Positions 1-5,346 of a stretch of DNA of 7,699 nt are shown here, one piece after another. The DNA is from CAYMTN01 sp964393335 (lineage in GTDB: Bacteria > Chloroflexota > Anaerolineae > Aggregatilineales > Aggregatilineaceae): assembly GCA_964393335.1 (NCBI GenBank), contig CAYMTN010000243.1:1-7699 (forward strand), given 5' to 3'. A program made the translations under genes and the position numbers. The notes beneath the pieces are model-generated. The model searched no databases and had not been told where the DNA came from. It saw only the letters and a list, made by a program, of their open reading frames with translations. Positions within the stretch are counted from its first letter, which is position 1; every line of letters begins with the position of its first letter.

Positions 1-392
1 CGGTTGGCCTGGACGTCACCGGGCGTGTTCTGGGCCTGTCATCGGTTGTGGGACTGCTGATGCTGGTCGGGATCGTGGTGACGAACGCGATCGTGTTGAT
101 CGACAGAGTGCAGACGAATCGAAAAGTGCGCGGGATGCCAACCAAAGATGCGCTCATCGATGGCGGTGCAACCCGTCTGCGACCTATTCTGATGACGGCG
201 GTTGCCACAATGGTCGCCCTGCTGCCATTAGCTATCGGGTTGTCGGAGGGAGCCATCATCGCCGCGGAGCTGGGTACCGTCGTCATTGGCGGCCTGTTCA
301 GCAGCACCCTGTTGACGCTCGTCGTCGTGCCGGTCGTCTTCAGTCTATTCGATGGCGCTCAGACTGCCGTCAGACGACGGGTTGAACGGTAA
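1..392 (+). CDS. RND efflux transporter permease, C-terminal fragment (SwrC/YerP-like, HAE1 family)
   Basis: This is the 3' end of a proton-driven inner-membrane efflux pump of the RND superfamily; the reading frame is open from base 3 to a TAA at 390-392, leaving 129 visible residues. Three hydrophobic segments correspond to the last three transmembrane helices (TM10-12) of AcrB-type proteins. The first carries the motif MLVGIVVTNAIVLID, the second follows the family signature RLRPILMTAVAT, and the third contains GGLFSSTLLTLVVVPVVFS. This wording matches the Bacillus SwrC/YerP branch more than proteobacterial AcrB, from memory of those sequences. A short basic tail (RRRVER) ends the protein on the cytoplasmic side. 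The start and the periplasmic porter domains lie outside the window, so substrate and partner proteins cannot be judged. It converges with the adenosyltransferase gene. A GTG at 48 is only an internal valine. Confidence 0.93.
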   Translation, partial: VGLDVTGRVLGLSSVVGLLMLVGIVVTNAIVLIDRVQTNRKVRGMPTKDALIDGGATRLRPILMTAVATMVALLPLAIGLSEGAIIAAELGTVVIGGLFSSTLLTLVVVPVVFSLFDGAQTAVRRRVER

Positions 393-414
393 GCGCTCCC
401 TACCCCTGTAACTC

Positions 415-442
415 GCTGAGGGTGGTACGTTCCGCTCTCAGC
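415..442 (+). terminator. Possible terminator hairpin of the RND pump gene
   Basis: An imperfect stem-loop begins 22 nt after the pump's stop codon. The left arm GCTGAGGGTGG (415-425) pairs with CCGCTCTCAGC (432-442) around a six-base loop, giving 11 pairs of which two are G-U when read as + strand RNA. On the other strand those two would be A-C mismatches, which favours a + strand transcript. Only three T residues follow shortly after (447-449), so it is a weak candidate as a classical intrinsic terminator; it may instead protect the 3' end of the messenger. Confidence 0.4.
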
Positions 443-471
443 CCTGTTTCATAAGAATAACTACAAACAGG
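443..471. repeat. Inverted repeat with 7-bp arms
   Basis: CCTGTTT at 443-449 and AAACAGG at 465-471 are perfect inverted arms separated by 15 A/T-rich bases. It directly abuts the hairpin at 415-442. No T tract follows it on either strand, so I do not call it a terminator. It could be a second 3'-end structure or a protein binding site. Confidence 0.4.
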
Positions 472-571
472 CCAAAATACAGACGCTTTCGCACTGCAAC
501 GAGTCGTTTCCCGTGACGTGGGTTATTGTTGGTTAGGGTGAAAGGGGCTGTGCTTGGGTCTGTTTGCTGAA

Positions 572-585
572 ATGACTACACGAAA
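572..585. repeat. 14-bp direct repeat, copy 1 (ATGACTACACGAAA)
   Basis: The 14-mer ATGACTACACGAAA occurs here and again at 641-654 in the same orientation, 69 bp apart, inside the convergent intergenic region. This copy sits between short inverted arms TGAAAT (568-573) and ATTTCA (585-590), which overlap its ends. Two exact copies of a 14-mer this close are unlikely by chance. A dispersed intergenic repeat or a regulator-binding repeat are both possible. Confidence 0.6.
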
Positions 586-640
586 TTTCACGTCACACAC
601 CATTCTTCTGCTTCTCTCCCCTGGTTATTCCCTCTGGGGC

Positions 641-654
641 ATGACTACACGAAA
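641..654. repeat. 14-bp direct repeat, copy 2 (ATGACTACACGAAA)
   Basis: Second exact copy of the 14-mer found at 572-585. It lies 22 bp downstream of the adenosyltransferase stop codon, when read in that gene's direction. The bases flanking the two copies differ apart from the 14-mer itself, so the repeated unit seems to be short. Confidence 0.6.
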
Positions 655-675
655 CAGCGCGTATCCCACCGTCTC

Positions 676-1233
676 TTACGACTCCCGACCGGGGGCCTGC
701 CAGGTGATTTCCGGCTGCCCGGCGCTCGCATTCACCTGCCGCGCCGCCACGAACAACCAGTCCGACAACCGGTTGAGATAGCGCAGCACCTCCGATGTAA
801 CCGCGTCCGTTTCCTGGAGCATCACGACCCACCGCTCAGCCCGTCGGCACACGGTGCGCGCCTGGTGCAGAAAAGCCCCTGGCATGCTTCCTCCCGGCAA
901 AATGAAATTTCTGAGGGAAGGGAGTGCGTTTTCCCACTGGTCGATCTCGTGCTCAAGCCGCTCAGTCATATCCGGTGACGTGCGTACAACCCATTTTGAA
1001 TCAGCATCCAGCGGGGTCGCTAAGTCCGCCCCCACTGAGAATAACTCGGCCTGCACACGCTGTACGGCCTCCCGTATCGTTCCATGCAGGCCTGTGGCCA
1101 GCGCCAAACCCAGCACCGTGTTCAATTCGTCAACCGTGCCGTACGCATGGAGGCGCACGTGCCCCTTACTGATCCGCCCGCCTGCAAACAGACCGGTATC
1201 GCCCTGGTCGCCTGTGCGCGTGTATATTTTCAC
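676..1233 (-). CDS. pduO: Cob(I)alamin adenosyltransferase, PduO type
   Basis: A soluble enzyme of 185 residues that transfers the 5'-deoxyadenosyl group of ATP to cob(I)alamin, making adenosylcobalamin (EC 2.5.1.17). The N-terminal ATP-binding motif is YTRTGDQGDTGLF (4-16), followed by R20, K23 and the AYGTVDELN block with D35. The corrinoid-site block starts at F110 (FILPGG), then LHQARTVCRRAER (122-134) and YLNRLSDWLF (152-161). These line up, with a two-residue offset, with Phe112, Arg128 and Asn156 of Lactobacillus reuteri PduO as I recall them. The GTG start is chosen because GGAGGT lies six bases upstream (1245-1240) and family homology begins at once. The same frame stays open upstream to 1491, but that part overlaps the kinase gene and has no family resemblance. 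The gene starts 22 nt after the kinase stop and is probably cotranscribed with it. Nothing is missing; length is typical of the family (mmaB and yvqK are other names). Confidence 0.93.
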   Translation of the reverse strand: MKIYTRTGDQGDTGLFAGGRISKGHVRLHAYGTVDELNTVLGLALATGLHGTIREAVQRVQAELFSVGADLATPLDADSKWVVRTSPDMTERLEHEIDQWENALPSLRNFILPGGSMPGAFLHQARTVCRRAERWVVMLQETDAVTSEVLRYLNRLSDWLFVAARQVNASAGQPEITWQAPGRES

Positions 1234-1239
1234 CGTTTG

Positions 1240-1245
1240 ACCTCC
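1240..1245 (-). promoter_or_regulatory. Ribosome binding site of the adenosyltransferase
   Basis: GGAGGT, a near-perfect Shine-Dalgarno sequence, is placed six bases before the GTG at 1233-1231 and lies wholly inside the 22-nt gap after the kinase stop codon. It decides the start of the adenosyltransferase over the much longer open frame. Confidence 0.85.
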
Positions 1246-1255
1246 CGAACCGTCT

Positions 1256-3472
1256 TCACACTGACTCTGCCACCGGCAACTTGACGCGAAATCTCGTCCC
1301 CTTCCCTGGTTCGCTGTCAAAGCTAATCTCACCGCGATGATGGTCGATGATCGCCTTGACCAACGACAGCCCCAATCCAGACCCACTGACGCGCACCAGT
1401 GCTTGCTGCCGTCCACGATAGAAGCGGTCAAAAATCCGTGCCTGATCATCCAAAGGTATCCCGATGCCGGTGTCTTCCACGTCGACAGCAACTATCCGGT
1501 CCTCGGATCGAGCACGTACCCACACAGTTCCCCCTGACTCGGTGAATTTGACGGCATTCTCAACGAGATTGGCAAACGCCTGGGTCAATTGCTGCGCATC
1601 GCCCAATACACTGGGCAACTCATTTCGAATGTCCAACTCTAGCAGCAGCCCTTTTTTTCGTGCCTGGTCGGCCATATCGAGCACAACCCGGCCTAATACG
1701 TTCTCAAGAACGCACTCTTCAAACATCGGCGTACCAGCCTGGATTCGTTCCAAATCGAGGATGCCGCTAATAATTCGAAACATTCGAGTAAGTTGTGTCC
1801 AAATAATCTCAACATATTCTTTCATGTCGCCGGTAAACACGCTCTGACCATCTTCGTTAAGCAGTTCCAAATAGCTCATGGCCGCCTGCAACGGATTTTT
1901 CAGATCGTGACTCGTCATCTGAATCATCTGGCTCTTCAGGGTATCCAGCTCCTTAAGCTGGGTCACGTCGTTCAAGACCGCAACCCACCCTTCAGGGCGC
2001 GGTCTGCCCAACTCGGCCAGGTGGCACAGGTACGTGCGTCCCTGAGCCGCGATTTCATAAATATGTACGTGCTGCGTGTGCAGGTCGCGCAAAGCCCGGC
2101 GCGGGCTGGGTGCCAGATAACGCCGGGGCACCAGATCGACGATCCGCTGCCCAACCGGGTCAGTATGAGTTTCCAGCAGTTTGATCACAGCAGGATTCGC
2201 GAAAATAATCCTGAATCCACGATCAACAGCCACAACGGGGTTCTCCGTACCGGTCAAGACGGCCTCAAGCTGATCTTTGGCTGCGGTCAGGTCTTCTGAC
2301 AGGCCCTGTTCCGCCTCAAACAGACGGCTATTCGTAATGGCTACGGCGGCCTGGGGACCCAGGAGTTCCAGCAAATACATATCGTCCCGGTCGAATAACC
2401 GTCCCTGCCGTCCCTGAATCACCAGCAGCACGCCGACGACTTCCCCGGCAAACATCAGCGGCACGCACGCTACCGCGCCGAACGTCTCATGCGCCAGGGG
2501 AAGATCAGGCTCGCCTTTCCAGTCCTGGTGATAACTGTCAATCCGCCGCCCCCGGTGTTCCAGCGCGACGCTGCCAACCACCCCCTGCCCCATACCCAGC
2601 TCGATTCCTACAAACTGCTCCGGCAGGTTGAACACGGCGGCCAGTTCGAGCATCGCATCCCGTTTCAGAAAAATCGCCGCGCCATCCGCGTCCAACAATC
2701 CTACCACCTGGGCGGCAATCGTTGACAGCGTTTCCTGCAGATGAAGGTGGCTCGTGACCGCCAGCCCGACATCGCGCACAGCTTCAAGCTGTTTGGCCCG
2801 GCCCAACAGCGGGATCATGATCTGTTCGCGTACCACCGAATAACTCATGATCAACGCCGCCATCGCGCTGACTTCTTCGGCAACACCCAACCGTCTGAAT
2901 TGAGGACTCAACAATCCAAGCATTTGCCCGGCGGTGAACAACAGAATCCCGCCCCACAGGGCGCGCGCGCCGATCCGCAGCCGGTTGCGCCACACGAGCA
3001 AGACGGTAGCGATCTGGAAGCCGAGATACAGCAGCACGCTGGGAGTGTCGAACCGGTAGATCAGGGTGCCGTCCCCGGAAATCTGGTACGGCTGGGGCGT
3101 GTCAGACAAAAACAGCAGCAGCAACTGGTATACAAAAATGAGACTCAGCCCCGCCAGCGCCACGATTCTAAACAGGCGGCCCCGCACGCCGGTAATGACG
3201 GCGCTGTAGATATAAACACTGATACTGGCCCCCGTAAACCCGATATCCAACAGCCGCAGCCCGGCCTGAATTACCCCCGTTCCGGCATTGACATAGGCCG
3301 CAGCACGTCCCAAAAGCGCCCCGGCTGACCAGACCACCATCATGAAAAGGAACAGCGAAAAATAACGGTTCGAATCGCTGCCGGGGTCATGCCACAGAAT
3401 CAGGATCAGCAGTCCCAACGCAAGCGCCAGCGTCAAGCCGTTCGACAACAGCGCTATCACATTCGCCGTCAT
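1256..3472 (-). CDS. Membrane sensor histidine kinase (7TM-GAF-PAS-HisKA-HATPase)
   Basis: A 738-residue sensor kinase that should autophosphorylate and pass phosphate to the response regulator encoded just upstream. Seven hydrophobic segments fill residues 4-214. A GAF domain follows (about 231-386), then PAS (about 403-508), HisKA (about 509-575) with phosphoacceptor H522 in SHDLKNPL, and HATPase_c (about 626-735). The ATPase boxes are intact: NLVENAVKF (N635), DTGIGIP (D667), FDRFYRG, and GSGLGLSLVK (697-706). The GAF and PAS domains show no recognised haem or bilin motif, so the signal is unknown. The ATG at 3472 is preferred: GGCGGA lies eight bases upstream (3486-3481) and TM1 begins almost directly. 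A TTG 22 codons earlier would overlap the regulator gene. A run of seven A residues (1658-1652, coding strand) lies between HisKA and ATPase domains. No receiver domain is attached, so this is a classical kinase. Confidence 0.92.
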   Translation of the reverse strand: MTANVIALLSNGLTLALALGLLILILWHDPGSDSNRYFSLFLFMMVVWSAGALLGRAAAYVNAGTGVIQAGLRLLDIGFTGASISVYIYSAVITGVRGRLFRIVALAGLSLIFVYQLLLLFLSDTPQPYQISGDGTLIYRFDTPSVLLYLGFQIATVLLVWRNRLRIGARALWGGILLFTAGQMLGLLSPQFRRLGVAEEVSAMAALIMSYSVVREQIMIPLLGRAKQLEAVRDVGLAVTSHLHLQETLSTIAAQVVGLLDADGAAIFLKRDAMLELAAVFNLPEQFVGIELGMGQGVVGSVALEHRGRRIDSYHQDWKGEPDLPLAHETFGAVACVPLMFAGEVVGVLLVIQGRQGRLFDRDDMYLLELLGPQAAVAITNSRLFEAEQGLSEDLTAAKDQLEAVLTGTENPVVAVDRGFRIIFANPAVIKLLETHTDPVGQRIVDLVPRRYLAPSPRRALRDLHTQHVHIYEIAAQGRTYLCHLAELGRPRPEGWVAVLNDVTQLKELDTLKSQMIQMTSHDLKNPLQAAMSYLELLNEDGQSVFTGDMKEYVEIIWTQLTRMFRIISGILDLERIQAGTPMFEECVLENVLGRVVLDMADQARKKGLLLELDIRNELPSVLGDAQQLTQAFANLVENAVKFTESGGTVWVRARSEDRIVAVDVEDTGIGIPLDDQARIFDRFYRGRQQALVRVSGSGLGLSLVKAIIDHHRGEISFDSEPGKGTRFRVKLPVAESV

Positions 3473-3503
3473 GGTCGTATTCCGCCAGCATAGACTCGAC
3501 CGG

Positions 3504-4202
3504 TCACATGGTGCCCTGTTTCTCAAACCGGTAACCAACCCGGTGCTCTGTCAGGATATAGATCGGATTTGAGGGATCGCGCTCGATCTTCCGCCGGAGC
3601 TGGCTGATATAAACGCGCGGGTAGTATACATCGTCGATGTATTCCGGCCCCCATACCTGTTCGAGCAGCTCGCGTTGGGGCACCACACGTCCCGCATTCT
3701 CGAGCAGCACCACCAACAGCTTAAACTCAGTGGGAGTCAGATGAATCTTCTGGCTGTCTACATGCACGTGCCGCCGCTGCAAATCAATGCTCAGGTACCC
3801 ATCGTTATACCCGGTTTCGGCTTCCGGCGAGGTCATCTGCGAGCGGCGCAGCAGTGCCTGAACACGCGCGACAAACTCGTTCAACCGGATTGGTTTCACC
3901 AGGTATTCATCCGCGCCCGCGTTCAACCCTTCGATGATGTCTTCTTCGGTGATCGCCTGCGCCGACAGCATCATGACGGGTGTTTCGGCTACCTCCCGGA
4001 TGCGCTGGCACACCGTCAGGCCGCTCATTTCCGGCATGACGATATCCAGCACCACCAAATCGGGGCGCTCAGTGTGAAACATACGCAGCCCCTCCAAGCC
4101 GTTCCCCGCCAACGAAACGGCGAACCCTTCACGTCGCAGCTTGCGCCCCAGCGCGTCCCGAATCGCAGCTTCGTCATCAACAATGAGAATCTTCGTAGTC
4201 AT
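3504..4202 (-). CDS. OmpR-family response regulator (KdpE-like)
   Basis: A 232-residue DNA-binding regulator. The receiver domain (about 3-118) has the acidic pair D9/D10, phosphoacceptor D53 in VVLDIVMPEMSG, switch residue S80 and K103 in YLVKPI. The winged-helix effector domain spans about 133-228, with LTPTEFKLL at 155-163, a recognition helix near 191-206 and the C-terminal wing ending in GYRF (223-226). The wing reads ILTEHRVGYRF, closer to the KdpE style (TETGIGYRF) than to the more usual TVRGVGYRF; the adjacent kinase, however, has none of the KdpD architecture. The ATG at 4202 has GGGAG ten bases upstream (4217-4213). The kinase gene starts 31 nt after its stop, so the two form a cognate pair. 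Targets are unknown; its own operon is the first place to look. Confidence 0.94.
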   Translation of the reverse strand: MTTKILIVDDEAAIRDALGRKLRREGFAVSLAGNGLEGLRMFHTERPDLVVLDIVMPEMSGLTVCQRIREVAETPVMMLSAQAITEEDIIEGLNAGADEYLVKPIRLNEFVARVQALLRRSQMTSPEAETGYNDGYLSIDLQRRHVHVDSQKIHLTPTEFKLLVVLLENAGRVVPQRELLEQVWGPEYIDDVYYPRVYISQLRRKIERDPSNPIYILTEHRVGYRFEKQGTM

Positions 4203-4245
4203 TGTCGTCTAACTCCCCCGTTCGTCACCAATATTCTTGGACTGT

Positions 4246-4275
4246 ATCATAGCACAGGCCTTCAGCTATTGTTCA
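4246..4275 (-). promoter_or_regulatory. Predicted sigma-70-type promoter of the regulator-kinase-adenosyltransferase operon
   Basis: Read on the - strand there is an extended -10 element TGCTATGAT (4254-4246; hexamer TATGAT matches consensus at 5 of 6) and, after an 18-nt spacer, a weak -35 TGAACA (4275-4270, 4 of 6). Transcription would begin near 4239, about 37 nt before the regulator's ATG. The -35 element overlaps the last codons of rbsK. A small dyad, CCAATATTCTTGG (4228-4240), sits at the predicted start point and could be an operator, though its arms are only 4 bp. Confidence 0.45.
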
Positions 4276-5188
4276 GGAATGCCGTCACCTCTGCAACACG
4301 CGGCAGTGACGGTTGGGCACCGACTCGGGTCGCCGCAAGAGCGCCGCACGCACCGGCAAAACGCGCCGCCTGATCCAACGCCTGGTCGCCGCGCCCAAGC
4401 GCCACTGCCAGCCCGGCGTTGAACGCGTCACCCGCTGCCGTCGTATCAACCGGCGTGATTCGGAAAGCAGGCACACGGACCCATCCCCACGAACCAGCCG
4501 CCAACGCGCCTTCTGCCCCCATCGTGATGACCGCCGCTGATGGCCCTAATCCCAGGATACGTTTCACCAGCGCTTCGTCCGGCATGGTGCGGGCTTCTGC
4601 TTCAGATATGCCGACCAACTGTGCCAACTCGATGCGGTTGGGCGTAATAACGTCCACCAAGCGCAGTATCTCAGCGGGTAGTTTCTGCGCCGGCGCGGGA
4701 TTCAAAATGACTCGAACGCCGTGTTTGCGGGCGAAATAGGCCGCCGCCTCAACTGTCTCCAGCGGAATTTCGAGCTGAAGTAGCAGCCCATCCGCCTGTT
4801 TGATGGCCGTCGCCGCCGCCTCAACGTGTTCCGGCAGCAGGTGCATATTCGCCCCTGATGCGACCGTGATACTGTTTTCGCCGTCCTGGGCGACTGCGAT
4901 CAGCGCAACGCCGGTCGCCTCATCAGCATCCCGCGAGACATAACGTGTATCGATCCCTTCCTGCTGGAATGTCTCCAGGCATTGATCGCCGAACACGTCC
5001 TGCCCCACGCGTGCCACAAACGTCACATCCGCCGCCAGGCGTGCCGCGCCAACCGCCTGATTCGCACCCTTTCCGCCCAACGCCATCACGAAATTCCGCC
5101 CCAGGACTGTCTCGCCAGGGCGCGGAATATGAGGCGTCTGGACGACAAAATCAACATTAGCGCTGCCAACAACAACAATACGTGTCAT
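4262..5188 (-). CDS. rbsK: Ribokinase (PfkB family)
   Basis: A cytoplasmic sugar kinase of 308 residues that phosphorylates D-ribose with ATP to ribose 5-phosphate; E. coli RbsK has 309. The ribose-binding start GSANVDFV (N11, D13) is present. So are the PfkB signature LGGKGANQAVGAAR (37-50), E140, and TPNRIEL (N184, E187). The C-terminal signature DTTAAGDAFNAGLA (248-261) has D254 as catalytic base and G253 in the anion hole. The closing GAQPSLP (290-296) fits the monovalent-cation site region of ribokinases. The ATG at 5188 follows AGGAG with ten bases between (5203-5199). No ribose transporter, RbsD or RbsR is in view, so it is a solitary kinase and a related furanose or nucleoside substrate cannot be excluded. 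A terminator separates it from acnA; the regulator gene begins 59 nt after its stop with no obvious terminator between. Confidence 0.92.
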   Translation of the reverse strand: MTRIVVVGSANVDFVVQTPHIPRPGETVLGRNFVMALGGKGANQAVGAARLAADVTFVARVGQDVFGDQCLETFQQEGIDTRYVSRDADEATGVALIAVAQDGENSITVASGANMHLLPEHVEAAATAIKQADGLLLQLEIPLETVEAAAYFARKHGVRVILNPAPAQKLPAEILRLVDVITPNRIELAQLVGISEAEARTMPDEALVKRILGLGPSAAVITMGAEGALAAGSWGWVRVPAFRITPVDTTAAGDAFNAGLAVALGRGDQALDQAARFAGACGALAATRVGAQPSLPRVAEVTAFLNNS

Positions 5189-5283
5189 TTTAAGAACTCT
5201 CCTTTAAGCCGCTGTAGGTCTACCGGCAATTGTAATCTTACTTCACACCGGGCGCATCGCGCACGTATACGATTCCCCTGCCT
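5189..5283 (-). promoter_or_regulatory. Leader region of rbsK with two GTA-N4-TAC dyads
   Basis: Between the acnA terminator and rbsK lie about 95 bases that must hold any dedicated rbsK promoter. I could not identify a convincing -35/-10 pair. Two similar dyads occur, GTAGGTCTAC at 5214-5223 and GTAATCTTAC at 5232-5241, with centres 18 bp apart, and a self-complementary CGTATACG lies at 5264-5271. Spacing near two helical turns is compatible with paired operator sites, but the arms are only 4 bp. Confidence 0.3.
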
Positions 5284-5285
5284 AC

Positions 5286-5320
5286 AAAAAGAACGGCCCC
5301 CGTATAGTGGGGGCCGCTTC
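5286..5320 (-). terminator. Intrinsic terminator of acnA
   Basis: On the - strand a perfect 8-bp GC-rich stem, CGGCCCCC (5316-5309) with GGGGGCCG (5301-5294), closes a seven-base loop. GAA/TTC pairs extend it past one bulged base. The sequence TTCTTTTT follows immediately (5293-5286). The stem begins 27 nt after the acnA stop codon. This is a textbook rho-independent terminator and argues that rbsK is not simply cotranscribed with acnA. Confidence 0.93.
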
Positions 5321-5346
5321 GCACAGTCATGCTATGCAACAACCAT

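Noticed and set aside
618..640. CCCC...GGGG palindrome as a terminator for the adenosyltransferase
   Set aside because: Only four base pairs form around a long loop and no T tract follows on the - strand; I found no convincing terminator for this gene.
554..832. Short open frames on both strands across the left intergenic region
   Set aside because: They run into the adenosyltransferase gene in other frames, lack recognisable domains, and span the direct repeats; no support for a real small gene.
1234..1491. N-terminal extension of the adenosyltransferase frame (86 extra residues)
   Set aside because: It overlaps the 3' end of the kinase gene in another frame, has no family resemblance, and a strong GGAGGT lies just before the GTG at 1233.
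2741..3328. 195-residue open frame on the + strand
   Set aside because: Antisense to the membrane part of the kinase; low-complexity Gln/Pro/Arg-rich translation and no ribosome binding site of note.
3473..3538. Upstream TTG start for the kinase, adding 22 residues
   Set aside because: It would overlap the regulator gene by 35 nt and places a polar, Cys/Arg-rich stretch before TM1; the ATG at 3472 has a better-placed GGCGGA.
4203..4261. Cobalamin riboswitch upstream of the regulator-kinase-adenosyltransferase operon
   Set aside because: The gap is only 59 nt and lacks the B12-box consensus; there is no room for such an element.
3675..4373. 232-residue open frame on the + strand
   Set aside because: It lies opposite the response regulator and the end of rbsK; the translation is rich in His, Gln and Arg without domain motifs, typical of an antisense shadow of GC-rich coding DNA.
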